Both the position numbers and the translations under genes were made by a program. From Aureitalea marina (GTDB taxonomy: Bacteria > Bacteroidota > Bacteroidia > Flavobacteriales > Flavobacteriaceae), in the NCBI RefSeq assembly GCF_002943755.1, contig NZ_MQUB01000001.1, forward strand, positions 1,042,501-1,106,500: a stretch of DNA of 64,000 nt. Direction: 5' to 3'. Below the pieces are notes generated by a model. The model did no database searches, was not told the DNA's origin, and saw only the letters and a program-made list of their open reading frames with translations. Positions 7,464-16,896 of this stretch are shown in pieces. The stretch's first letter is position 1, and each line of letters opens with the position of its first letter.

Positions 7464-9416
7464 TTATCTTTTATTGAACACACTGATCTTATAATCTAGT
7501 GTGATGTTATCTGTTGTATTCAGTTTTACAATATAGATACCGTCAGATAGATTCCCGGTAGGGAAGGAGTAACGACGACTGTTACCTACGTTCTGCTCAC
7601 TGAGAACTAGTTTTCCATTGATGTCGAAGATATTGGCCTGTGCAATGTCATAACCCTCCGGATTGCTGATCTCCATATGTGCGGACCGATTATTCTGAAC
7701 AACGTCAATACTTTCCTTTATTTCCGCAATCAACTGACCGGCCTCTTCTTCCATTTGCCTATTACTCTTAAACACGATATAAAATCTATTCGCATAGGTT
7801 CCTGGCGAGAGCACAAAGGTTGCAGTTTTACCACCGGTGAATTGCTGGTAGGTATCTGCTTCAGAATCCCAGATGTACATATCCCTCGTAAGGTGCAACT
7901 CTTCATCACCAAAAATCGATAATTTCCGTTGCTGTTCTAGTCTGACAGTAAGTGGAATCTGGTAGTAAGGATCAAAAGGCACAGTTTGCAATACCATCTT
8001 TGCTTGTAGACCATCACGCTGAATAGGAAACCATATGTCTCCAACATCTGCATCCATTGGATGAGGAACATCCCATCTGCGATCAAACTCATTAGTCATC
8101 TCGTTATTGAACATGAGAACCATATCCCGGATGTGATACTGATCATTAGTTCCTAAAACTCCAAATTGTGTGATAATATGTAACCTAGGAATAACAGGAC
8201 CGGAGTTTTCTTGTTGATCCTGCTCAGTGTCATTATTATCGTTTTGATCTTGATCCGTCAGTGATATACCTGATGATGATGCAAGTGATATTGCATTTTG
8301 TGCATTATTGTTCATACCACGCATCACAGAAGAGGACGGGTCCTCCTGCTCGAATACACGCATGCTATTTGTGAAGGTTACGGATGAATTAGGAGTGCCT
8401 TGGATTACAAAACCTTGACCTACGGGGGAGTATCTACGAGGTATGTCCTCTCCAACATCCGATGTAGCGTCTCCTTGTGTCCCGTCGTTGTTCCACTCGT
8501 AGAAAGTGGGCACCATATAAGTTCCGTCTGCATCAGGTACGTTTGTCCAAGAGCCATATCCACCTTCATTATCTACATAATAGTGTGAATTAATACTTCT
8601 GTTCTCGTCCCAGAACCAAATAGCGGTGATATTTGTGTTATCAGTCATTAACAGGTCCAAATCTATTGCGGAAGGATATGGGTTTCCCGATAGTACCTCT
8701 CCGTCAACGGCACTTCCAAGTTCACCACCCCCGGCGTCAGCCGCAGGAATCTGAACATCAATGTCTCCGTTATTCGGACGTCCTCTAAAATCGTAGGTTT
8801 GATTATTTGTATCCTCATACAAATTTCCATGGTTGGTTATGTTTGTGCCCTTCATGGTGAAGCCAATGCCCGGAGACCTTGTACCAGTGTTAAATCGTTG
8901 CCAGGAATTCAAGCTATTGTATGAGTAAAGCCATCTGCCTGAAATGGTCAATTGAAGATCGGCTCCAAGTCCACTACCAGAACCATTTTTAGTCCCTATG
9001 GGGGTTATCACCGAAGCTCGAGAATCAGTAATACTAGAGATTCGCTTATCCTCTATGATGCTTACGTCAAATGGTAAATTTCCTGAAGTTGAAGCATTCT
9101 CTTGACTCACAGGAGAGGACCATAAATTGTAGTCAAATGAGTCTGATCTGGTGTCTTGCAAAACAGAGATTGTTCCATCTCCAGAATTTGCAACATCATT
9201 ACCTTGGATCAGCTGTGCATCATCTCGCAGATAAATACTCGCTTCTGTGGTCGCATCATTGGTATTTGCATCAAGTTCAATGTCATCCGTAACATACAGA
9301 ACAACATCACTAGCATAGATATACGAGTCCTGGCTTCCTGTTGGCTTTACAGATAATTGTCCCCACACAACGGGAGCAGTGCAAATAACTAAGAATGCAG
9401 ATAGTAGGGTCTTCAT
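7464..9416 (-). CDS. Secreted protein with type A T9SS C-terminal sorting domain
   Basis: A 650-residue exported protein. The ATG at 9416 gives the signal peptide MKTLLSAFLVICTAPVVWGQ; the longer frame to 9518 adds 34 unsupported residues. The body is rich in Asn, Asp and Ser with repeated beta-type sequence and no recognised enzymatic motif. A Glu/Asp/Gln-rich linker (NDNNDTEQDQQENSG, around residue 390) separates two large parts. The last ~85 residues form the Por secretion tail: VVQNNRSAHMEISNPEGY, then FDINGKLVLSEQNVG and LSDGIYIVKLNTTDN. The protein should be exported by the type IX system, whose component PorQ is encoded at 34.2 kb. It looks like a large surface or adhesin-like protein; specific function unknown. 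Confidence 0.8.
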   Translation of the reverse strand: MKTLLSAFLVICTAPVVWGQLSVKPTGSQDSYIYASDVVLYVTDDIELDANTNDATTEASIYLRDDAQLIQGNDVANSGDGTISVLQDTRSDSFDYNLWSSPVSQENASTSGNLPFDVSIIEDKRISSITDSRASVITPIGTKNGSGSGLGADLQLTISGRWLYSYNSLNSWQRFNTGTRSPGIGFTMKGTNITNHGNLYEDTNNQTYDFRGRPNNGDIDVQIPAADAGGGELGSAVDGEVLSGNPYPSAIDLDLLMTDNTNITAIWFWDENRSINSHYYVDNEGGYGSWTNVPDADGTYMVPTFYEWNNDGTQGDATSDVGEDIPRRYSPVGQGFVIQGTPNSSVTFTNSMRVFEQEDPSSSVMRGMNNNAQNAISLASSSGISLTDQDQNDNNDTEQDQQENSGPVIPRLHIITQFGVLGTNDQYHIRDMVLMFNNEMTNEFDRRWDVPHPMDADVGDIWFPIQRDGLQAKMVLQTVPFDPYYQIPLTVRLEQQRKLSIFGDEELHLTRDMYIWDSEADTYQQFTGGKTATFVLSPGTYANRFYIVFKSNRQMEEEAGQLIAEIKESIDVVQNNRSAHMEISNPEGYDIAQANIFDINGKLVLSEQNVGNSRRYSFPTGNLSDGIYIVKLNTTDNITLDYKISVFNKR

Positions 9417-9565
9417 AATTTGTTTTTTTACATAAGCACTTTGGGGTAAAGGCCTTATTATTAGGTTAAAAATAGAAATATTTTCCGAATTTGTGGTCCA
9501 ATATTCAAAAATTCGCACAAGTAATCCTAAAAAAGTTCGTCAAGTAGTAGTATATACTCGTTGAA

Positions 9566-10129
9566 ATGCAAAATAATGTAGGAAAATACAGCTTCAAACT
9601 TGGAGATAAGGTGCAACACCTCGACGAAATGATCGAAGGAGAAGTGGTCGTGATTCATGAAAAATCGGTTGTGGTAAGTGACCAGGACGGATTTGAACAT
9701 GAAATCGCAATGGACAAGCTTATTTTTTTGCCTGATCAATCTGAAGAAAATCACCTAAAAACATCGCTCTTATCAGGACCTGTGCAATCTAAGGATGAGG
9801 AAAATAAACCAAAGAGATCCACGAAGCGTGAAAAGGGTCTGCCCAAAGTTCCAGAATTCGATCTTCACCTTGAAAAGATGTTGGACCATTATCCCAATCT
9901 GCACAAGAACAATGCCTTAGACTATCAATTAAACTACGCCAGGATGCAGCTGGAACGAGCCATAGCCAATAAAACTCCCAGGGTAATTTTTATCCATGGC
10001 GTTGGTGAGGGAATCTTGAAGCAACAACTTCTCAAGTTGATCCGTCAATACGATCAATTTGACCCACAACCGGCCAGCCCCAGAAAATATGGCGCTGGAG
10101 CCACTTTGGTCTATATCAGACAGCGATAG
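9566..10129 (+). CDS. Smr-domain protein
   Basis: A 187-residue protein. The N-terminal ~60 residues (KLGDKVQHLDEMIEGEVVVI) form a small beta domain like that seen before Smr in Bacteroidota DUF2027-type proteins. The C-terminal ~85 residues are the Smr (MutS2 C-terminal) domain with FDLHLEKM and the glycine-rich VIFIHGVGEGILKQQL near residue 140. Smr domains bind or nick structured nucleic acid; whether this one acts on DNA or RNA cannot be told. The MutS ATPase part is absent. Its end is one base from the convergent Asp-rich lipoprotein gene. Confidence 0.8.
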   Translation: MQNNVGKYSFKLGDKVQHLDEMIEGEVVVIHEKSVVVSDQDGFEHEIAMDKLIFLPDQSEENHLKTSLLSGPVQSKDEENKPKRSTKREKGLPKVPEFDLHLEKMLDHYPNLHKNNALDYQLNYARMQLERAIANKTPRVIFIHGVGEGILKQQLLKLIRQYDQFDPQPASPRKYGAGATLVYIRQR

Positions 10130-10130
10130 T

Positions 10131-11000
10131 TTATTGGAAATCAGGGGTAACGAAAAGACTGCCGGACAATATTCCGGTCTGAGTTCCTAGGTCTAGACTT
10201 TCCTGTATGATTTGCTCCTCTCCACTTATCAGTACCAGGTCATTGAGCAATACTCGAACGTCACTATTGAAGCTGAATTCGTGAATTCGATAGATATCTA
10301 TCACGGTCGAAACTGAAACGGCTGGATTGAGAAAATCCGGGCCTGCCAATGGATCGGTGACGTCATTTGTTGGATCCAGATCTATATTGGTGTCTTCGTA
10401 CCTGGTCAATATCCCATCATTGTCATCGTCGGTGTCCAGGTAGTTCGGGATACCATCTCCGTCAGTATCCTGGGGGTTTTGTGGATCAATTCCGATTTCA
10501 CTAAGAGTAGGGACGTTATCCCCATCATCATCAAAATCATAAAAATCCGGAAGGCCATCCCCATCGGTATCACCATCTCCTTCAAATTCAGGATCTAGGC
10601 CGTCATTATCATCAAAAATCGTAGTGATAAATAGGGTTGCAGAACCATCATTGGCCAGATATTCCTGGGATATAGACGGTGTGGTCGGAGGAATACTGTT
10701 ACAGAAGTATGAGGCATCCACAGCCTCATTAAAAAGCCGATAGTTCACTTTGCTTGTGTTGCCATTGAGAGTGAAATTGAGAGTGTCAGACTCAACAAAC
10801 AAAGATTCATCTCCAGGGATCTGAACAGATATACTCTCGGCCGGATCATTATTGATCTTAAAGAAGACTACTACATCAGACCCAAAGCAGCTCTGAAGCG
10901 TAGCGTCGTCAAATTCGAAGGTGGTTACAATGATATCTCCGTCATTACAGGAGTAGAGGGCCCAGAAAATCAGGCTGAATAAGAGCAGCTTTCGCCTCAT
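10131..11000 (-). CDS. Asp-rich lipoprotein with thrombospondin type 3-like repeats
   Basis: A 289-residue lipoprotein. From the ATG at 11000 (MRRKLLLFSLIFWALYSC) the lipobox ends at cysteine ~18, followed by NDGDIIVTTFEFDD. Residues ~125-215 hold acidic repeats of the DTDGDGIPNYLDTDDDND type, the calcium-binding thrombospondin type 3 pattern. The C-terminal part is beta-rich. The same opening is found in a conserved flavobacterial family often next to a cysteine desulfurase, as here (divergent). Function unknown; a calcium-stabilised surface protein is an inference. Confidence 0.7.
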   Translation of the reverse strand: MRRKLLLFSLIFWALYSCNDGDIIVTTFEFDDATLQSCFGSDVVVFFKINNDPAESISVQIPGDESLFVESDTLNFTLNGNTSKVNYRLFNEAVDASYFCNSIPPTTPSISQEYLANDGSATLFITTIFDDNDGLDPEFEGDGDTDGDGLPDFYDFDDDGDNVPTLSEIGIDPQNPQDTDGDGIPNYLDTDDDNDGILTRYEDTNIDLDPTNDVTDPLAGPDFLNPAVSVSTVIDIYRIHEFSFNSDVRVLLNDLVLISGEEQIIQESLDLGTQTGILSGSLFVTPDFQ

Positions 11001-11050
11001 ATGCCGTGTCACTTTTGCGTCTGCAAAATACCATTTTTCTTATGAACAGA

Positions 11051-11083
11051 TTGATTGGCATTCGCATTATATGTTTATTTTTG
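11051..11083 (+). promoter_or_regulatory. Bacteroidota sigma-A type promoter before the cysteine desulfurase
   Basis: TATTTTTG at 11076-11083 fits the -7 consensus TAnnTTTG, with TTG at 11055-11057 (18 bases away) and another at 11051-11053. Transcription would begin near 11090, which excludes the longer frame start at 11006 and supports the ATG at 11132. Confidence 0.65.
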
Positions 11084-11131
11084 TCCGGATCGATCCTAAG
11101 CAACCATAATCCGGATGATCTTACCCACACT

Positions 11132-12277
11132 ATGAGAGTTTATTTTGACAGCGCAGCTACTACCCAGCTTCGAGACGAAGTGGTGAATAAGATGGCTGAA
11201 GTTCTTAAATCTGAATATGGAAATCCCTCATCAACACATAGTTATGGCAGATCTTCTAAGGCATTACTTGAACAGGCAAGAAAGGATGTTGCCGCGCATT
11301 TAAAGGTAGAAGCTGGTGAGATCATCTTTACTTCAGGTGGTACTGAAGCAGACAACCTGATCATTCACAGTTGTGTGGACGACCTGGGCGTAGAACGCAT
11401 CATTACCAGTCCGATTGAACATCACGCCGTTTTACATTGCGTAGAGGACCTGGCCGAAAAACGTGGAGTCGAGGTAGAGTATACCCAACTGCTTTCATGT
11501 GGTAGCATTGATCTTGAGCATTTAAGTGAACTCCTGGCCAACTCTCAAAAGAAGACCTTGGTCAGTCTGATGCACGTCAATAATGAGATCGGGAATATGT
11601 TGGATCTGGAAACAGTAGCCAGGATGTGTAAAGAAGCAGGAGCGCTAATTCATAGTGATACCGTTCAGTCCGTAGGCCATTTTGACATGGATTTCTCCCA
11701 GATTCCCGTTGACTTCGCGGCGGTAGCCGCCCATAAGTTCCACGGCCCGAAAGGAGCAGGATTTGCCTTTGTGCGCAAGAACACAGGCTTGAGGCCGCTT
11801 ATCCACGGAGGTGCCCAGGAAAGAGGGTTAAGAGCAGGTACAGAAGCGGTTTATGCCATTGTCGGTTTGGCAGAGGCACTGAATCTATCTTATCAGAATC
11901 TTGAAGAAGAATCAGCGTATATCGCTGGTTTAAAACAGTATTTCATCGAAGAATTGGGTAAAGCCATTCCCAACGCTAAATTTAACGGGGGTTGCACGGA
12001 TATAGGGAAAAGCACCTACACCCTGATCAATGTTTGTATTCCCATGCCTGCGCAAAAGGCTTTAATGCTGTTGTTTCAGCTCGATCTGAAGGGGATAGCC
12101 TGTTCTAAAGGAAGCGCATGTCAGAGTGGAAGTTCCGGTGGTTCTCATGTACTCAAAGCGATCCAATCTCCCGAAGAGTTGCAAAATCCATCTCTTAGAT
12201 TCTCTTTTTCACATTACAATACCAAGGACGAAATCGACTACGTGGTAGGAGTTCTTAAAGACTTTCTAGATTCCTAA
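11132..12277 (+). CDS. Cysteine desulfurase family protein (NifS/IscS-like)
   Basis: A 381-residue class V PLP enzyme. It begins MRVYFDSAATTQLR, the canonical IscS/NifS start, with TSGGTEADN near residue 70, the PLP lysine K202 in AHKFHGPKGAG, and the persulfide loop CSKGSACQSGSSGG, whose cysteine C330 is the likely sulfur carrier. This loop is of group I (IscS/NifS) type. It supplies sulfane sulfur from cysteine. No IscU or other Fe-S scaffold gene adjoins it, so it may serve tRNA thiolation or another sulfur path. The ATG at 11132 was chosen over the longer frame from 11006. Confidence 0.85.
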   Translation: MRVYFDSAATTQLRDEVVNKMAEVLKSEYGNPSSTHSYGRSSKALLEQARKDVAAHLKVEAGEIIFTSGGTEADNLIIHSCVDDLGVERIITSPIEHHAVLHCVEDLAEKRGVEVEYTQLLSCGSIDLEHLSELLANSQKKTLVSLMHVNNEIGNMLDLETVARMCKEAGALIHSDTVQSVGHFDMDFSQIPVDFAAVAAHKFHGPKGAGFAFVRKNTGLRPLIHGGAQERGLRAGTEAVYAIVGLAEALNLSYQNLEEESAYIAGLKQYFIEELGKAIPNAKFNGGCTDIGKSTYTLINVCIPMPAQKALMLLFQLDLKGIACSKGSACQSGSSGGSHVLKAIQSPEELQNPSLRFSFSHYNTKDEIDYVVGVLKDFLDS

Positions 12278-12280
12278 CAA

Positions 12281-14743
12281 TTAGAAACGCGCACTCAGGC
12301 GCACATTGAACACCCTTGGGGTAAGAAAGTTTGGAATGGCGTACTGGGTTTTGGTATATACATCCCGCACCCAAGTATTGGTAATGGAGTTTTGAACGTC
12401 GAAGATGTTGAAGATCTCTGCGCCTACAGCAAGTTCTCTAAAAGGCTTTAGAAATCCTTTGTTTCTGCGGTTATCCTGCCGCACAATGACGTAAGACACA
12501 CCGAGGTCTGCCCGTCTGTAGTCCGGTAATCTGGTTTGGAAATCGTAAGGATCTGCATAACTAGGCGAACCACCAGGAAGTCCCGTATTGTAGACCAGGT
12601 TCAAATACATTTTTAGATCTGGAATTACCTTGACATAGTCCTGGAAAAGAACAGCGAATTTAAGTCGCTGATCAGTCGGGCGGAAGATATAACCCCGGTC
12701 GTCAATGTTTTCCTCGGCCCGCATATAGCCAAAGCTCACCCAACTTTCCGTACCTGGCACAAATTCACCCGCTAAGCGGACATCAAGACCATAAGTCCTG
12801 GCCACCGCGTTATTGTTCGCCCTATACCTGATCCTGACATTTTCCAGGGTATAGGGGTTGACATTGGTCAAATGTTTGTAATAAACCTCAGAATTGAGCG
12901 TAAATGGCCGATCCCAAAGGTCAAAACTGTAATCATTGCCCAAAACCACATGAATGGATTGCTGGGCTTTCACTTCTGGTCTGACGGTTCCCGTAGAATC
13001 ACGAAGTTCACGGTAGAAGGGAGGCTGGTGATAGAATCCACCAGACAGTCTGAACAACATATCAATATCCCAATCCGGTTTCAAAGCCAATTGAACCCGA
13101 GGACTGACCACGGTCTGAGTGTTCGACTGAAGATTTCGTCCGCTCACTGTCCAGTTGTGTGCCCGGATCCCGGCATTCATCCAAACGTCATTGGATCCCC
13201 AAGTAGATCGTTTACTCCACTGCACATAACCGGAAAATCTATTGATCTGCACATCATTATCCGCCCTGATCTCTGTAAAAGGAACTATGGGCGAATCGAA
13301 TGGCTCGTAGGGTTGATTATTCCCAAAATCGGGCACCGGTGGTCGGATTGAGAAACCGGCAGAATCGATTATCTCGTATTCTTCTACCCGATCCCTGAAA
13401 TCTTCATGGGTGTATTTAACCCCATATTCAATGGTGTTCTCCTCGATCTGAGCAACTCCCTTATGTTCAAAGTTGAAGATCAAAGCGTCCAGATCGTTCC
13501 TTGCGTGAGTAAGCTGAGATCCGATCCCTTCACTGAATTCCACCTCTCCCAGATCCTCACTTCCGATATCCGTATTTACCTGTCCCAATCTGTACCTGGC
13601 GAATATGTCAAAATATTCCTGTTCCTGGGTATGATAGGCAGAAGCAATGAATTTGGCGGTGTAATTGTTGGACACTACCCAAGTTCCTTTCAAGGCTCCA
13701 AAATAGGTGTCGTATCTATCTTCCTCCTGGCCTTCATAAAAGATAAGCAAGGCAACTGGGTCTGATAATGTCCCAAAATTGGTCTGCCTGGTTAAGGGTT
13801 CGTAACTGTAGTCATTGACAGAAATATTCCCTAGGAAGCCCAGTTCGAATTTACTACTGACCTTGTAGGTGATCCAGGTCTGTGCGTCGGCGAAGACGGG
13901 CCGGAAATTTGCATCCGTCTGTCTGGCATCAACGAAGAGACTGTTATTGCGGTATCTTAATCCAACTATTCCGGACAGCCTTCCGTCTTTAGAAATTCCG
14001 CCGGCAGAAACACTAGCACCCAGGAAGCTGAGGTCAACGCTTCCCTCATATCGGGTTGGCCTTCTGTAGGTAATATCTAAAACAGAAGAGAGTTTATCTC
14101 CGTATTTCGATTGAAACCCTCCTGCCGAGAAATCTACCTTGGCAGTCAAATCACTATTTACAAAACTGAGTCCTTCCTGCTGACCACTGCGGATCAGGAA
14201 AGGTCTGTATACTTCTACTTCGTTCACATAGACGAGGTTCTCGTCATAATTTCCTCCTCGAACGGCGTATTGAGTACTCAGTTCATTATTACTACTTACC
14301 CCAGGTAAGGTCTTTAGCAGATTCTCTACCCCAGCATTTGCACCTGGAATTTTCCGTATGGCCTCAGGGCTAATGGAGGTAATTCCCTCTACTCGTTTGC
14401 GTTTACGAGCATCCAAAACCACTTCACTGATCTGTTCCACATCCACCTTCATCACCGGGTTGAATTCGTAGTCCTCATTTGGCGAGAGGGTAAGCGTTAA
14501 GGTGACATTCTGATGACTGACATGCGAGTAGGTCAGAGTTACAGCTTGGTCCGCAGGAATCTCAATGAAATAGAAACCATTAAGGTCCGACAGGGCGCCT
14601 CTGGCCCCATAACTAATTGTCACCCCTGAAATGGGGAAATTGTCCTCATCCAAGATTACACCTTTTACAGTGGCCGTTTGAGCGAGGATCACACTACAGG
14701 AAAAGAAAAATATTAGCTGAAGGAAAAACCGGGAAAGCTGCAA
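12281..14743 (-). CDS. TonB-dependent outer-membrane receptor with N-terminal CarboxypepD-reg-like domain
   Basis: About 820 residues. A signal peptide (LSRFFLQLIFFFSCSVILAQ) is followed by the ~80-residue carboxypeptidase-regulatory-like domain (TVKGVILDEDNFPISGVTIS), the plug with PGANAGVENLLKTLPGV and YAVRGGNYDENLVYVN, and a beta-barrel ending in NVRLSARF. No SusD-like partner is adjacent, so the substrate is unknown. The longest frame begins at a GTG at 14794 inside the M23 gene. There is no ATG before the signal peptide; TTG at 14743 gives a normal signal peptide and a 10-base gap after the M23 stop, so it is preferred. It is co-oriented with and probably co-transcribed from the M23 gene. 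Confidence 0.85.
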   Translation of the reverse strand: MQLSRFFLQLIFFFSCSVILAQTATVKGVILDEDNFPISGVTISYGARGALSDLNGFYFIEIPADQAVTLTYSHVSHQNVTLTLTLSPNEDYEFNPVMKVDVEQISEVVLDARKRKRVEGITSISPEAIRKIPGANAGVENLLKTLPGVSSNNELSTQYAVRGGNYDENLVYVNEVEVYRPFLIRSGQQEGLSFVNSDLTAKVDFSAGGFQSKYGDKLSSVLDITYRRPTRYEGSVDLSFLGASVSAGGISKDGRLSGIVGLRYRNNSLFVDARQTDANFRPVFADAQTWITYKVSSKFELGFLGNISVNDYSYEPLTRQTNFGTLSDPVALLIFYEGQEEDRYDTYFGALKGTWVVSNNYTAKFIASAYHTQEQEYFDIFARYRLGQVNTDIGSEDLGEVEFSEGIGSQLTHARNDLDALIFNFEHKGVAQIEENTIEYGVKYTHEDFRDRVEEYEIIDSAGFSIRPPVPDFGNNQPYEPFDSPIVPFTEIRADNDVQINRFSGYVQWSKRSTWGSNDVWMNAGIRAHNWTVSGRNLQSNTQTVVSPRVQLALKPDWDIDMLFRLSGGFYHQPPFYRELRDSTGTVRPEVKAQQSIHVVLGNDYSFDLWDRPFTLNSEVYYKHLTNVNPYTLENVRIRYRANNNAVARTYGLDVRLAGEFVPGTESWVSFGYMRAEENIDDRGYIFRPTDQRLKFAVLFQDYVKVIPDLKMYLNLVYNTGLPGGSPSYADPYDFQTRLPDYRRADLGVSYVIVRQDNRRNKGFLKPFRELAVGAEIFNIFDVQNSITNTWVRDVYTKTQYAIPNFLTPRVFNVRLSARF

Positions 14744-14753
14744 TAGGGGAGGT

Positions 14754-16451
14754 TTATTGTTGTTTTCTATATATGGTTGCCTCAAATGTAGCACTATTTC
14801 CTACATTATCCACAACTTCAATTTGCAATTTCTGTTCGGTCTCAGATGAAACCATATCGTCAAAATTATAAACGATCCTATTCTTCTTGTAGTCATATTC
14901 CATAAGCGCGAATTCACCATTGATGGTGGCCCGGTAGGATCCAATTCCGCTCTTACCATCCGTTATCTTTAACGAAAGTGTCTTATTCTTGCTCACCCAT
15001 TGACCATCTCTAAAATTAAGCGGCTGAATAACAGGCGGGACTTCATCGCTTGCCAACACATAGGTCCCTAATGTTCTAGTTTTAATGGTGATCTTATCGT
15101 TCTCCAGTGTTGATGACTGATAATATGGTTTACCAGAAGGAGAAAGCCTTCCCAGGTATAGACGGGACCGGTCTTCTTCAGGATGGGCAGAAACATCCAT
15201 GCGGACCGTAATATTTTTATGCACGGGAATCTGATCCTTATCTAGTATGATGGTATCCCCTTTGGCACGAATATCCAGATCGCTGTTCTCATAGAGGCTG
15301 CCGGCTGGAAAATAAAGTGAGAATTTACCTTTGGTCAGTGCGGTACCCTGATCTGAAACGATCAGCTCTCCTTGGATCGTCTTGTCCGGAATGTTCAGGT
15401 TTAGCCCAGAAGAATACTCGATCGGAACATCAATGATGACCTCGTTCCCGGCTTTATCGCTACAGATGATCTTGACCATTTCGGAATACCCCTGCTCCAT
15501 CCTAATTGTACCATCATTGCCCTGCGTCTTCAAGAGGCTAAGCGGATTATCATTCTCCCGGAACAATTTCTGGACCCGGCTCCTGTTCTTTTTCCAATAG
15601 GCGTAATCTACATACTGATTGATGTATCGAGTCTCATTGAAGTTGAATTTGTCAAATTTTATCTCAAAGAGTGGGCTGCCATTTCTGGTCGTTATCACCT
15701 GGTAAAGTCCATTTTTATTGGATGCACCGTCCTGCTGGTCATAGGCGGACACCCCAAAGCCAATCTCCCCCGCTGCCTTTATTGTTCGGGCGATGTAATG
15801 CCCATTGGACTGCCGGCTAAGTTGAATTTTGACAGCCTTGGTCAAATTATTGACATGAGCAGAATCCGACAAGGGATAAGCGATGAGCGAATTGATCAGG
15901 GGAGGACGGTTGTCTGGAATTTCCATGCCGTAATCCATCGGATTCATAGGCCTGGAATTGGCATCACGAATCTCGAAGTGGAGGTGAGGCCCTCCGCTGC
16001 CTCCTGTGTTTCCGCTGTAGGCGATCAGGTCACCTTTCTTAACAGCCAGCTGTTCTTTTTCCGGAAATAACTCTAACTGGAAGGATTCTTTTCTGTATTG
16101 ATTGGTCTTCACATAATCCTGTATGGCCCCAGCATAATTTTGAAGGTGGGCATATACCGTTGATTGCCCGTTGGGGTGCTGCAGGTAAAGGGCTTTTCCA
16201 TAGCCGTAATGACTTACTTTGATCCGGACCACATAACCATCGGCCGCAGCGTAAACCGGCAGACCTTCACGTTGTTGGGTTTTGATGTCCAATCCGGAAT
16301 GAAAGTGATTGGATCGCAATTCTCCAAAACTACCCGACAAGATCATAGGTATATCCAGAGGAGGTGCAAAGAAGTTGGGATCGCCATTCGATTGTCCCAG
16401 TGCGGGCAACGAAAAAAAGATCATAAATAGGCCGGCAAAAAGCTCGCGCAT
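14754..16451 (-). CDS. M23 family metallopeptidase (LytM-type, exported)
   Basis: A 565-residue exported protein with signal peptide MRELFAGLFMIFFSLPALGQ. The M23/LytM zinc peptidase domain lies at about residues 40-165, with ligands H51 and D55 in HSGLDIK and the HLHFEIRD motif near 155. The remaining ~400 residues are beta-rich, with Ig-like segments towards the end (DGKSGIGSYRATINGEF). M23 enzymes cut peptidoglycan cross-bridges or act as scaffolds; both zinc motifs are intact here, so activity is likely. The ATG at 16451 is preferred over the TTG at 16472. It is the first gene of a unit with the TonB receptor and diverges from the zapA operon. Confidence 0.87.
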   Translation of the reverse strand: MRELFAGLFMIFFSLPALGQSNGDPNFFAPPLDIPMILSGSFGELRSNHFHSGLDIKTQQREGLPVYAAADGYVVRIKVSHYGYGKALYLQHPNGQSTVYAHLQNYAGAIQDYVKTNQYRKESFQLELFPEKEQLAVKKGDLIAYSGNTGGSGGPHLHFEIRDANSRPMNPMDYGMEIPDNRPPLINSLIAYPLSDSAHVNNLTKAVKIQLSRQSNGHYIARTIKAAGEIGFGVSAYDQQDGASNKNGLYQVITTRNGSPLFEIKFDKFNFNETRYINQYVDYAYWKKNRSRVQKLFRENDNPLSLLKTQGNDGTIRMEQGYSEMVKIICSDKAGNEVIIDVPIEYSSGLNLNIPDKTIQGELIVSDQGTALTKGKFSLYFPAGSLYENSDLDIRAKGDTIILDKDQIPVHKNITVRMDVSAHPEEDRSRLYLGRLSPSGKPYYQSSTLENDKITIKTRTLGTYVLASDEVPPVIQPLNFRDGQWVSKNKTLSLKITDGKSGIGSYRATINGEFALMEYDYKKNRIVYNFDDMVSSETEQKLQIEVVDNVGNSATFEATIYRKQQ

Positions 16452-16539
16452 AATGAGGTTATTCGTTTTCAATTAAAACGGGGAGATCCGATGGATATGA
16501 TCGGAGGGAATCAATATTACAAAATAAATGCGAAAACTT

Positions 16540-16571
16540 TTGACTATTTCGGTTGGCTTCTCTTAACTTTG
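16540..16571 (+). promoter_or_regulatory. Promoter of the coiled-coil/zapA operon
   Basis: TTG at 16540-16542 and TAACTTTG at 16564-16571 are 21 bases apart, an excellent match to the Bacteroidota -33/-7 pattern. Transcription should begin near 16577, about 22 bases before the first ATG at 16599. Confidence 0.7.
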
Positions 16572-16598
16572 TGAGAACGTATTGATGGCAGGTTATTG

Positions 16599-16889
16599 AT
16601 GAGTACCATTTCCGAAATTGTTGAGAATCTGGAAATTAAGATTCACCAGCTGGTGAAACGCCAGAAGGAATCTGAACAAGAGTCGTCCCGTTTAAAGGCT
16701 CAATTAGAGGAAATGACCAAGGACCGTCAGGAGTTGGAGAACCAGGTGGATACCTGGCGCGAGAAATGCAACTCTTTAAAACTTGCCAACTCGATGCTTG
16801 GCAGCGACCAATATAAACGAGAGACTAAACTTAAAATAAACGCATTGATCCGGGAAATTGACCATTGTATAGGTCAGTTATCGGATTGA
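16599..16889 (+). CDS. Small coiled-coil protein upstream of zapA
   Basis: A 96-residue, highly charged, mostly helical protein with heptad-like spacing over residues 1-75 (EIVENLEIKIHQLVKR, LKAQLEEMTKDRQELENQ). It has no signal peptide or membrane segment. It lies seven bases before zapA behind a strong promoter, a conserved order in flavobacteria. By position and structure it may be a ZapB-like division partner, but no sequence relation to ZapB can be shown here. The ATG at 16599 is preferred to the TTG just before it. Confidence 0.7.
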   Translation: MSTISEIVENLEIKIHQLVKRQKESEQESSRLKAQLEEMTKDRQELENQVDTWREKCNSLKLANSMLGSDQYKRETKLKINALIREIDHCIGQLSD

Positions 16890-16896
16890 GAAGAAG

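Noticed and set aside
11006-11131. Extended start of the cysteine desulfurase
   Set aside because: It overlaps the divergent lipoprotein gene and lies upstream of a good promoter; MRVYFDSAATT at 11132 is the family start.
12872-13351. 159-residue plus-strand open frame inside the TonB receptor gene
   Set aside because: No similarity to known proteins and no start context; a shadow frame of a strongly supported receptor on the other strand.
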